49,940 nt of DNA. Origin: Synergistales bacterium. Its GTDB lineage: Bacteria > Synergistota > Synergistia > Synergistales > Aminiphilaceae. The notes beneath the pieces were generated by a model. That model made no database searches, was not told where the DNA came from, and was given only the letters and a program-made list of their open reading frames with translations. The stretch spans positions 1 to 49,940 of the forward strand of contig JAIPGA010000009.1 in assembly GCA_021736445.1 (NCBI GenBank), in the 5' to 3' direction. The position numbers and the translations under genes were made by a program. This document shows, one piece after another, positions 39,632 to 47,485 of the stretch (the first letter of the stretch is position 1; the number at the start of each line of letters is the position of its first letter).

Positions 39632-39903
39632 GGTGTTCCCTCCTTATTTTCAACACTCATCAACAGCCTCACCATATGGCGCCACGATGAAGGCTACGGT
39701 ATTCTTCATGGAAAACCTGGAGAGTTGACTGTGGAATACGGAAGCAATGCAAGTATATCTGTTCGGTGCTGCGCCGGGAACGCTCCTGCCACATGGACGA
39801 CAGCCGCCGGCGATCCGCCCCTTCCGCTGCACCTGGCAGCCGCTCGCGGCAGAGCCTGCCGGCACCACCGGACCCCTCTCTCTCATACTCTCCCCAGCTT
39901 GGT
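39632..39903 (-). other. Long untranslated leader of the ort cluster
   Basis: About 270 bases separate the predicted transcription start from ortA. The 5' two thirds are G/C-rich with several possible stems; I could not match it to a known riboswitch or T-box (no TGGNACCGCG-type element). A possible 19-codon reading frame ends just before the ortA ribosome-binding site. Confidence 0.45.
39650..39709 (-). CDS. Possible leader peptide, 19 aa, before ortA
   Basis: ATG 39709 to TGA 39652 encodes MKNTVAFIVAPYGEAVDEC. The stop lies 18 bases before the ortA ATG, overlapping the leader directly upstream of its ribosome-binding site, an arrangement that could couple translation. Its own ribosome-binding site is weak (AGG six bases upstream). 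It may be chance. Confidence 0.2.
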   Translation of the reverse strand: MKNTVAFIVAPYGEAVDEC

Positions 39904-39909
39904 GTGGTC

Positions 39910-39938
39910 ATTGTATATGCGCCCATCATCCCTGTCAA
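39910..39938 (-). promoter_or_regulatory. Predicted promoter of the ort cluster
   Basis: Perfect -35 TTGACA (39933-39938), 17-bp spacer and -10 TACAAT (39910-39915) on the minus strand, the best promoter match in this part of the window. It should drive ortA-ortB-alr and possibly the TRAP and downstream genes. Confidence 0.7.
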
Positions 39939-39952
39939 CGAGCAAAAGGCCT

Positions 39953-39976
39953 ACATTGTTAATAAAATATCAATGT
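39953..39976. promoter_or_regulatory. A/T-rich dyad upstream of the ort promoter
   Basis: Inverted repeat ACATTG...CAATGT with a 12-base A/T centre, 15 bp upstream of the -35 box. It contains TTGTTAATAAAATATCAA, whose left half matches the clostridial form of the Rex (NADH-sensing) operator and whose right half matches in five of seven bases. It could instead be a weak end signal for the MFS transcript. Confidence 0.35.
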
Positions 39977-39989
39977 GTCCGCGACCCAT

Positions 39990-41162
39990 TTATTCTGCTT
40001 CACAATGGACGGGATAGGCAACGACCAGGACCAACCCCAGTACCGCAATACCTCCACCGGCAAGAAAGGGCCCCCACATGCCACAGAGGACATAGGCACC
40101 GCCCATGAGAACCGGCCCGACGGTCTGCCCTATCCGAAGCGCCGCCCCGAGGAAGGCCATCGTAACCCCCCGATACCGCTGAGAGGCGATACCGGCCAGT
40201 CTGGCCTGGGTACAGGGGACGGCGATGCCTTGGGCGGTTCCCAGGGCGAGGCCGGGGATCAGCGCCAGCCAGAGGGAAGGCATGGCGGGCAGAACCAGTA
40301 CGGCAGAGAGAACCAGCGCAAAGGCCGCGGCCAGCAGACGCCGTACATTGGAACAGGCCATCAGACGCCCCAGCTGTGAGGCGGCGACCACCGTACCCGC
40401 CGACACGCCGGACATGAACAGTCCCACCGTGACAGCGGTGCCGCCAAAATTCCGCTCCACCAGAAAGGGAATATAGGAGAGGGCGACACCGTAGAGGTTG
40501 ACAAAGAGGAGCACGCTGATCAGGTAGAGCAACAGCTCCTCCCTGCCCAGCGTTCCGATCCCCTCCCTGGCATGCTGCATCGCCCGCGACCAGGGCATCC
40601 CCTCCGCGCGTTCCGGCAGGACGGCGGCGACCATCAGGGCCACGGGCAGAGCGGCAAGCGGTAAAAGGAAGGGGGCATTCCAGCCAAGCATCCCCAGAGC
40701 CCCGCCAATGGCGGGATAGGTGGCGGTGCCGACGCTGAGAAGGCTTGCGTTGATACCCATGGAGCGGTTGAGCCTCCGGCCGTTGAACAGGTCACCCATG
40801 ATGGTCAGATTGACCACCGGGAGCGGGGCCGCACCGATCCCCTGCAGGAAGCGAAGCGCCAGAATGTGGGCGAAGCGGTCGGTGAAAAAGCAGCCCGCGC
40901 CGGCGAGCGCGAAGAGCGCCAGGGCGGGGATAAGGATACGTTTCCTGCCCACCACATCGGCAGCGAGCCCGGCAAGCGGCGCAAGCACGATACCGGGCAG
41001 GGTGAAACAGGTAATGAGGAGACCCGTCCGTTCGGGACGTATCGACAGGGCGCGGGCCAATGACGGGAAGACCGGTGTCACACTGGCCACACCCATTACC
41101 GCAATCAGCGTCACCATCACAATCACCGGGAGATACGGTCCTGTCTGCTGCGGTTGCCCCAC
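39990..41162 (-). CDS. MFS transporter
   Basis: Major facilitator superfamily permease, 390 aa with 12 predicted membrane segments. The N-terminal half has the motif LAGLAADVVGRKRIL (loop 2-3, G-x-x-x-D-x-x-G-R-K/R-R pattern) and LRFLQGIGAAPLPVVNLTIMGD as in drug/proton antiporters. GTG 41162 is the start, with GGGTGG upstream. It is likely an exporter, but the substrate is unknown. It follows rubrerythrin in the same direction with a strong hairpin between them. Confidence 0.88.
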   Translation of the reverse strand: MGQPQQTGPYLPVIVMVTLIAVMGVASVTPVFPSLARALSIRPERTGLLITCFTLPGIVLAPLAGLAADVVGRKRILIPALALFALAGAGCFFTDRFAHILALRFLQGIGAAPLPVVNLTIMGDLFNGRRLNRSMGINASLLSVGTATYPAIGGALGMLGWNAPFLLPLAALPVALMVAAVLPERAEGMPWSRAMQHAREGIGTLGREELLLYLISVLLFVNLYGVALSYIPFLVERNFGGTAVTVGLFMSGVSAGTVVAASQLGRLMACSNVRRLLAAAFALVLSAVLVLPAMPSLWLALIPGLALGTAQGIAVPCTQARLAGIASQRYRGVTMAFLGAALRIGQTVGPVLMGGAYVLCGMWGPFLAGGGIAVLGLVLVVAYPVHCEAE

Positions 41163-41204
41163 TGTTCCACCCGTCCTTTCGCAGCTGTTTCACCAGAGCA
41201 TACC

Positions 41205-41246
41205 ATGAGAACGGGAGCCGCCGGTACCGACGGCTCCCGTTCTCAT
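41205..41246 (-). terminator. Hairpin terminator between rubrerythrin and MFS genes
   Basis: Perfect 16-bp inverted repeat (41205-41220 with 41231-41246) around a 10-base loop, 37 bp past the rubrerythrin stop. No T run follows on the minus strand; still the most stable hairpin in the area. Confidence 0.6.
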
Positions 41247-41282
41247 TCCGCATCCCCACCGATGGCAGCTGTCAGGCTGCGG

Positions 41283-41792
41283 CTAGGCAACCACCGTGTA
41301 CTGCTCCGGCTTTGCGCCGCAGATGGGGCAGCGCTCCTCGGGTTTCCCTTCGGAGATGTGGCCGCAGACAGGACAGAGATAGTAGTCCGCAGCCTCTCCG
41401 GAAGCCCCGCTTTCGACATCCTCCAGCGCCTTCCTGTACAGCTCGGCATGGACCTTCTCGGCCTCCCGGGCCAGCTGGAAGGAGCGCCGGGCCTGGGCGT
41501 TGTCGCCTTCCTCATTGGCATCGTTGAGGAAATCCGGATACATCTCCGAATACTCGTAGGTTTCCCCGGCGATGGCGTCTTCAAGATTCTCGGCAGTGGT
41601 CTTGACCATTCCCATGGCCTTGAAATGAGCCAGCGCATGGATGGTCTCCGCCTCCGCCGCGGTCCTGAAGAGCTTGGCAACCTTCGTTTTTCCCTCGGCC
41701 TCCGCCTTCTGTGCGTAGGCGATATACTTTCTGTTGGCCTGGGATTCGCCGGCAAAGCCTTCCGCAAGATTCTTCTGTGTCTTGGAACCCAT
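41283..41792 (-). CDS. rbr: Rubrerythrin
   Basis: Non-haem diiron peroxidase that reduces hydrogen peroxide in anaerobes. From ATG 41792 (GGGGGAAGG upstream; the longer open frame has no site) it has 169 aa: a ferritin-like four-helix domain (about 1-135) with FAGESQANRKYIAYA, EAETIHALAHFKAM and REAEKVHAELYRKAL supplying the Glu/His iron ligands, and a C-terminal rubredoxin-like domain with CPVCG and CPICG. A promoter and a perfect 19-bp palindrome lie directly upstream, so expression is probably repressed until oxidative stress. Confidence 0.95.
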   Translation of the reverse strand: MGSKTQKNLAEGFAGESQANRKYIAYAQKAEAEGKTKVAKLFRTAAEAETIHALAHFKAMGMVKTTAENLEDAIAGETYEYSEMYPDFLNDANEEGDNAQARRSFQLAREAEKVHAELYRKALEDVESGASGEAADYYLCPVCGHISEGKPEERCPICGAKPEQYTVVA

Positions 41793-41808
41793 GGGTACCT
41801 TCCCCCTA

Positions 41809-41827
41809 ATTTGAAATTTTTTCAAAT
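41809..41827. promoter_or_regulatory. Perfect palindromic operator at the rubrerythrin promoter
   Basis: ATTTGAAA-TTT-TTTCAAAT, a perfect 8-3-8 inverted repeat overlapping the downstream part of the -10 box and the start region of the rbr transcript. This placement suits a repressor. It differs from the Bacillus PerR box, so the regulator is unassigned. Confidence 0.6.
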
Positions 41828-41853
41828 ATACCAGAGCCGCCCCTCCTTGGCAA
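41825..41853 (-). promoter_or_regulatory. Predicted rubrerythrin promoter
   Basis: Minus-strand TTGCCA (41848-41853), 17-bp spacer, TATATT (41825-41830), about 30 bp before the ATG at 41792. Confidence 0.65.
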
Positions 41854-41907
41854 CCGCACACCGCCCTATCGGAAGCGTTGTGGATACTCCACACAACACA
41901 ACCAGAC

Positions 41908-41937
41908 TGTACCGGCTCTCCCCTTCTTTGGTATAGT
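41908..41937 (+). promoter_or_regulatory. Weak candidate promoter of the glgE operon
   Basis: TATAGT at 41932-41937 with a poor -35 TGTACC (41908-41913) at 18 bp. It would give a leader of about 175 bases before glgE. A dyad TGTGGA-TAC-TCCACA lies at 41879-41893 just upstream. The rest of the 327-base gap between rbr and glgE shows no gene. Confidence 0.3.
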
Positions 41938-42119
41938 TTGTGGGGGAACAGCATACAAAGACGCTGCACCGCCTTTCTGTCCTTCCTCCCTGTTATGCAA
42001 AGCAATCCCACGGTTCCTTTCTCTACAGCGTACCGCCCCGGAAACACGGAGCATATGGGCAGGCATCGAGGGGACAGAACAGGCATAAGGATTCAGTGCA
42101 AAGGGGTGAACGCAAGGTG

Positions 42120-44111
42120 ATGATACACAAACTACCTGGTCGGCAGCGTGTGGTGATCGAGGCGGTCAAGCCGGAGATCGACTGCGGGCGCTTTCCCATC
42201 AAACGGGTCCACAATGAACGTGTCACGGTACAGGCAGCGGTCTTCGCCGACGGCCACGACGAGATTGCCGCCCAGCTCCTCTACCGCAACGAGGGCGGCC
42301 ACACCTGGCACTCCCTTCCCATGCAGCGCGACCGGGGAGACAGCTTTTCCGCTTCTTTCCAGGTGGAAGGCCCCTCCTCATACTCCTACACAGTACAAGG
42401 GTGGGTGGACCGCTTCGCCACCTGGCGGAAGGACTTCGCCAAGAAACGACAGGCCGGACAGCCGACGGAGAAGGAGCTGGAGATCGGCAGGAAGTTGGTG
42501 GAGAGCGCCCTGCCCTACGCAGGTCAGGAACGGGCGGACAGGCTGAAGGAGCGGCTCGAAAGCATAGAAGGAGCCGCCACCGGGGAGGAGCGGGCCGCAC
42601 TGCTGATGGACGAGAGTCTGGCCACACTGGTGCGTCCCTGCGTCGCGCCGGAGCGCATCACCACCTATGAACGGACGCTCCGTGTCCTCGTGGAACGGAA
42701 GCGCGCCGCTGCAGGCGCCTGGTACGAATTCTTCCCCCGTTCGGCACCGGCCGAAGGCAGGGAACACGCCACATTGACCGATGCGGCCAGGCTGCTCCCC
42801 GAGATCGCCCGGATGGGCTTCGACGTGGTCTATCTGCCGCCGATTCACCCTATAGGACACACAAACCGCAAGGGAAAGAACAACAGCGTCACCGCAGAAC
42901 CCGGCGATCCGGGAAGCCCCTGGGCCATCGGTTCCGGAGAAGGGGGACACACCAGCGTCCACCCCCGACTCGGCACGGAGGAGGACTACCTGGCTTTCAC
43001 CGAACAGGTGCGCGAACAGGGCATGGAACCGGCCATGGATCTGGCGTTCCAGTGCGCGCCGGATCACCCCCTCATTGCGGAACACCCGGAATGGTTCAAG
43101 TGGCGCCCCGACGGCACCATCCAGCACGCCGAAAACCCGCCCAAGAGGTACGAAGACATCGTTCCCTTCGATTTCGAGTGCGACGCCTGGCAATCGCTCT
43201 GGGAGGCCGCCAGGGATATCGTGCTCTACTGGGCGGAACGGGGCATCCGGATCTTCCGGGTGGACAACCCCCACACCAAGCCCTTTGTCTTCTGGGAATG
43301 GCTGCTGCAGGAGACGCGCCGGGCATACCCGGATCTGATCTTCCTCTCCGAGGCCTTCACCCGGCCCAGCGTCATGAAACGTCTGGCCAAGCTCGGCTTC
43401 AGCCAGTCCTACACCTACTTTACCTGGCGCAACACCAAAGAGGAACTGGAGGCATATGTCACGGAACTCACCGCAACGGAGACCGCCGAGTACCTGCGGC
43501 CCAACTTCTGGCCCAACACGCCGGACATCCTCCCCGAATACCTCCAGTACGGCGGCAGGGCGGCCTTTGTGATCCGACTGGTGCTGGCGGCGACGCTCTC
43601 GTCCTGCTACGGCATCCTCGGTCCGGCCTACGAACTGATGGAAGACCGCGCACTCCCCGGGCGGGAGGAATACCTCGATTCGGAGAAATATCAGATCCGG
43701 CAGTGGGATCGGGAGCGTCCCGACCGGCTCAACGATCTCATCGCCCGGATCAACGACATCCGAAGGCACCACGCACCGCTGCGTCAGACCAGGAACATCA
43801 CCTTCCTGGAATCGGCGAACGAGCATATCCTGGCCTATATGAAGACAATCGAAGCGAGCGATGAGCTGATCGTGGTGACGGTGAACCTGGATCCGTTCCA
43901 CCACCAGGAGGGAGGAATCCGCATGCCTCTGGAGCAGCTGGGGATGGGATTCGACCAACCCTATCTGCTCCACGACCTGCTCGGTGAAGAGCGGTACTTC
44001 TGGCAGGGCGACTGGAACAGTATCGGCCTGGACCCCCAGGTGCTTCCGGCTCGGATCTTCCTCGTCCGGAAACGAATGCGGAAAGAAGAGGACTTCGACT
44101 ACTTCATGTAG
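42120..44111 (+). CDS. glgE: Alpha-1,4-glucan:maltose-1-phosphate maltosyltransferase
   Basis: GH13 enzyme that extends linear alpha-1,4-glucan by transferring maltosyl units from maltose 1-phosphate. ATG 42120 (or GTG 42117) after AAGGGGTG gives 663 aa, the normal GlgE length; the frame extends upstream without a good start. Layout: N-terminal beta and helical-bundle domains (1-about 205), catalytic barrel from about 205 with VYLPPIHPIGHTNRKGKNN, nucleophile Asp382 in RVDNPHTKP, acid/base Glu411 in FLSEAFTRP and Asp469 in WPNTPDIL, then a C-terminal beta domain. It starts the GlgE-pathway operon; the maltose 1-phosphate comes from the next gene's kinase domain. Confidence 0.95.
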   Translation: MIHKLPGRQRVVIEAVKPEIDCGRFPIKRVHNERVTVQAAVFADGHDEIAAQLLYRNEGGHTWHSLPMQRDRGDSFSASFQVEGPSSYSYTVQGWVDRFATWRKDFAKKRQAGQPTEKELEIGRKLVESALPYAGQERADRLKERLESIEGAATGEERAALLMDESLATLVRPCVAPERITTYERTLRVLVERKRAAAGAWYEFFPRSAPAEGREHATLTDAARLLPEIARMGFDVVYLPPIHPIGHTNRKGKNNSVTAEPGDPGSPWAIGSGEGGHTSVHPRLGTEEDYLAFTEQVREQGMEPAMDLAFQCAPDHPLIAEHPEWFKWRPDGTIQHAENPPKRYEDIVPFDFECDAWQSLWEAARDIVLYWAERGIRIFRVDNPHTKPFVFWEWLLQETRRAYPDLIFLSEAFTRPSVMKRLAKLGFSQSYTYFTWRNTKEELEAYVTELTATETAEYLRPNFWPNTPDILPEYLQYGGRAAFVIRLVLAATLSSCYGILGPAYELMEDRALPGREEYLDSEKYQIRQWDRERPDRLNDLIARINDIRRHHAPLRQTRNITFLESANEHILAYMKTIEASDELIVVTVNLDPFHHQEGGIRMPLEQLGMGFDQPYLLHDLLGEERYFWQGDWNSIGLDPQVLPARIFLVRKRMRKEEDFDYFM

Positions 44112-44131
44112 TCGGGGCAGGGAGGATCAGC

Positions 44132-47100
44132 ATGGCACAGACCGCAACGGCACCGATTACCAAAGAAACGCTCTGGTACAAAGACGCCGTGATCTACCAG
44201 CTCCATGTCAAAAGCTTTGCCGACAGCAACGGGGACGGCATCGGCGACTTCCGGAGGCTGGAGCAAAAGCTGGGGTATCTCCGGGATCTGGGGGTGACGG
44301 CCGTCTGGCTGCTGCCCTTCTACCCTTCTCCCCTGCGGGACGACGGCTACGATATCGCCGACTACTACGGCGTGCATCCCGACTACGGCACGTTGCGGGA
44401 CTTCAAACGTTTCCTGCGCAAGGCCCACAGCATGAACCTCAAGGTCATCACCGAGCTGGTGATCAACCATACCTCCGATCAGCACCCCTGGTTCCAGCGG
44501 GCCCGGCAGGCACGGCCCGGAACAACGCGGCGCAACTTCTATGTCTGGAGCGACACACCGGACCGGTTCAACGAAGCGCGGATCATCTTCCAGGATTTCG
44601 AGACCTCCAACTGGGCCTGGGACAACGAAGCCAGGGCCTACTACTGGCACCGTTTCTACTCCCATCAGCCGGACCTGAACTTCGACAACCCGAAGGTACA
44701 GAAGGAAATCATCAAGGTCATCGATTTCTGGCTGGGTATGGGGGTGGATGGTCTCCGGCTGGATGCCGTACCCTACCTCTTCGAACGGGAGGGAACGAAC
44801 TGCGAGAATCTGCCGGAGACCCACCACTTTCTGAAGAAGCTCCGGAGCCACGTGGACGAACGCTTTCCCCAGGCCATGTTGCTGGCGGAGGCCAACCAGT
44901 GGCCCGAGGACGCCGTCAGCTACTTCGGCGAAGGCGACGAGTGCCATATGGCCTTCCACTTCCCCATCATGCCCAGGCTCTTCATGTCCCTGTGGATGGA
45001 AGACCGCTTCCCCGTTATGGATATCCTGGAACAGACGCCGCCGATCCCCGACAGCTGCCAGTGGGCGCTCTTTCTGCGCAATCACGACGAGCTGACACTG
45101 GAGATGGTCACCGACGAGGAACGGGACTACATGTACCGGGTCTACGCCAAGGACCGTCAGGCCCGGATCAACCTGGGCATACGGCGCCGCCTTGTCCCCC
45201 TGCTGGGGAAGAACAGGCGGCTGGTGGAGCTGATGAACGTGCTGCTCTTCTCGCTCCCCGGGACACCGATCATCTACTACGGCGACGAGATCGGCATGGG
45301 GGACAACTACTTCCTGGGCGACAGGAACGGCGTTCGGACACCCATGCAGTGGTCGCCCGACAGGAACGCCGGCTTTTCCATGGCCAATCCTCAGAAACTC
45401 TATCTTCCACTGATCCTCGACCCCGACTACCACTACGAGGTGGTGAACGTGGAGAACCAGGAACACAACCTCTCCTCTCTCCTCTGGTGGACACGGCGGG
45501 TCCTCTCCACGCGGCGACAGTACCGCGCCTTCAGCCGCGGCGGGACCTCCTTTCTGCGGCCCAAAAACCACAAGGTCATCGTCTTCATCAGGGAATGCGA
45601 GGGAGAATCCATACTGGTGGTGGTGAACCTCTCGCGCTTCGCCCAGGTGGTGGAGCTGGACCTCTCGGACTATGCAGGATGCTCGCCTGTGGAGGTAATG
45701 AGCGGAGCCGGATTCCCGATTATCAAAAAGGACGAGCCCTACGTGCTCACTATGGGCTTCCACGACTACTTCTGGTTTCTCATCAAAGAGGAGGAAGAGC
45801 GCGACGCGTACCAGGCCAAACCACAGGATCTCCCCCAGTTGCAGCTGGGCACGACCTGGAACAACAGACTGCCCGGGAAATTCCTGGAGAGCCTCTCCAG
45901 CGTTTTGCCGGCCTACTTCAGGAACGCCCGCTGGTTCGGCGGCAAGAACCGCACCATGCGACGGACCGTCATCCAGGAGGATATCCTGCTGCCCGGCGAG
46001 GAGGGCAGGCACCACATCCTTCTGGTGCGGGTCACCTTCACCGAAGGGCTCTCCGAGAACTATACCCTTCCACTGGCGGTAGCCCTGGGGGAACAGGGCC
46101 ACAGGATTCAGGAACAGTCACCGGAATCCATCATCACCAGAATGGACTATCGGGGAGAAACGGGCTATCTGATCGACGGCAGTTACGACGACACCTTCCG
46201 CCGCGACCTGCTGGCCTTCCAGTCGCGACGGCACCGGACCAGAACACGGGAGGGGTCGTTCTTCTCCCGGCCCAGCACACAGCTACGCTCCATGCTGCCT
46301 GAAGGCGAATGGAAGACCTCTCTCCTCAGGGCCGACCAGAGCAACAGCTCCTATCTGCTGAACGACGCCCTCTTTTTCAAGCTCTTCCGCAAGGTGGAAG
46401 AGGGCATCAATCCGGAGGTGGAGCTGCTCTCCCACCTCACCGAGAAGACCCGTTTCGCCCATGTCCCGCGGTATGGAGGGACACTGGTCTATCGACATCC
46501 CAAAAAAGGCGACTTCTACCTGGGGCTGCTGCAGAACCAGGTACCCAACCACGGCACAGCCTGGACCTTTATGCTGGAGCAGGTAGATCTCTTTCTGGAC
46601 TACCTCCTCTCGCTGGGACCCGAACAGCAACCAGACTTCCCATCGGGGAAACCGCTTCTCGATCTGCGGGGAGAAAGCAGGGGATACCATGAGCTGCTGG
46701 GAGAGTTCTGTTCCGAGATGATCTGGCTGCTGGGGTGCCGAACCGCTGAGATGCACCTGGCCTTCTCTGCGTCCCCGAAGGACGGCGCCTTCGCGCCGGA
46801 GCCCTTCTCCAAGCTCTACCAGCGGGCGATGTACCAATCCATGCGGGGGCTCGCCAGGAAAACGCTCCTGGCGCTGGGAGACATCCAGGGGCATCTGGAC
46901 AGGGAGGTCGGAGAGCTCGCCCAGCAGGCCATGGACCAGGAAGACGCCATTCTCGGACGGATGGCCCGTATCCTGGAGCATCGGATCGATTCCTCCAAGA
47001 TCCGGATCCACGGAGACTACCATCTCGGTCAGGTGCTCTTTACCGGCAAGGATTTCGTGATCATCGACTTTGAAGGGGAACCGGCCCGGCCGGTGAGCGA

Positions 47101-47485
47101 GCGGCGCCTCAAGCGCTCACCCTTTCGGGACATCGCCGGCATGATCCGCTCCTTCCACTACGCCTCGCAGACGGTGCTCCTCAAACGGCAGAGCATGCTG
47201 GCCGTAGAGAGCGACGAACTCCAGCGATGGGCCAGCCAGTGGTACCGGCTGGCAGGCGCCATCTTCCTGGATGCCTACCTGGAGACCGCCGACAGGAGCA
47301 TCTTCATCCCGGACGACAAAAACAGTCTGGCTGTCCTGCTGGACGCCTTCATCCTGGAAAAAGCCGTCTACGAGGTGGGCTACGAGATGAACAACCGACC
47401 GGACTGGCTCGCTGTGCCCCTGAAGGGCATCGGCCAGCTCCTTTCTGCAGAACCGCAAGGGGGAAACGACCATGACAGACAGTAA
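44132..47485 (+). CDS. treS: Trehalose synthase-maltokinase fusion (TreS-Mak)
   Basis: Bifunctional 1117-aa protein. Residues 1-about 550 are a GH13 trehalose synthase that isomerises trehalose and maltose: YQLHVKSFADSNGDGIGDF, nucleophile Asp211 (LRLDAVPYLFE), acid/base Glu253 (LLAEANQWPED) and Asp319 (FLRNHDEL). Residues about 590-1117 are a maltokinase with ARWFGGKNR near its start, Asp962 in HGDYHLGQ and IIDFEGEPARP, which phosphorylates maltose with ATP to maltose 1-phosphate. The fusion channels trehalose to GlgE, encoded 20 bp upstream, and overlaps glgB by 14 bp. Such fusions are known in other bacteria with the GlgE pathway. Confidence 0.95.
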   Translation: MAQTATAPITKETLWYKDAVIYQLHVKSFADSNGDGIGDFRRLEQKLGYLRDLGVTAVWLLPFYPSPLRDDGYDIADYYGVHPDYGTLRDFKRFLRKAHSMNLKVITELVINHTSDQHPWFQRARQARPGTTRRNFYVWSDTPDRFNEARIIFQDFETSNWAWDNEARAYYWHRFYSHQPDLNFDNPKVQKEIIKVIDFWLGMGVDGLRLDAVPYLFEREGTNCENLPETHHFLKKLRSHVDERFPQAMLLAEANQWPEDAVSYFGEGDECHMAFHFPIMPRLFMSLWMEDRFPVMDILEQTPPIPDSCQWALFLRNHDELTLEMVTDEERDYMYRVYAKDRQARINLGIRRRLVPLLGKNRRLVELMNVLLFSLPGTPIIYYGDEIGMGDNYFLGDRNGVRTPMQWSPDRNAGFSMANPQKLYLPLILDPDYHYEVVNVENQEHNLSSLLWWTRRVLSTRRQYRAFSRGGTSFLRPKNHKVIVFIRECEGESILVVVNLSRFAQVVELDLSDYAGCSPVEVMSGAGFPIIKKDEPYVLTMGFHDYFWFLIKEEEERDAYQAKPQDLPQLQLGTTWNNRLPGKFLESLSSVLPAYFRNARWFGGKNRTMRRTVIQEDILLPGEEGRHHILLVRVTFTEGLSENYTLPLAVALGEQGHRIQEQSPESIITRMDYRGETGYLIDGSYDDTFRRDLLAFQSRRHRTRTREGSFFSRPSTQLRSMLPEGEWKTSLLRADQSNSSYLLNDALFFKLFRKVEEGINPEVELLSHLTEKTRFAHVPRYGGTLVYRHPKKGDFYLGLLQNQVPNHGTAWTFMLEQVDLFLDYLLSLGPEQQPDFPSGKPLLDLRGESRGYHELLGEFCSEMIWLLGCRTAEMHLAFSASPKDGAFAPEPFSKLYQRAMYQSMRGLARKTLLALGDIQGHLDREVGELAQQAMDQEDAILGRMARILEHRIDSSKIRIHGDYHLGQVLFTGKDFVIIDFEGEPARPVSERRLKRSPFRDIAGMIRSFHYASQTVLLKRQSMLAVESDELQRWASQWYRLAGAIFLDAYLETADRSIFIPDDKNSLAVLLDAFILEKAVYEVGYEMNNRPDWLAVPLKGIGQLLSAEPQGGNDHDRQ

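Noticed and set aside
39632-39903. T-box, glycine, cobalamin or SAM riboswitch in the ort leader
   Set aside because: None of the conserved core sequences could be found; only G/C-rich stems without a diagnostic motif.
43984-46302. 772-aa plus-strand frame overlapping glgE end and treS
   Set aside because: Out-of-frame reading of treS-mak with proline/arginine-rich low-information sequence.
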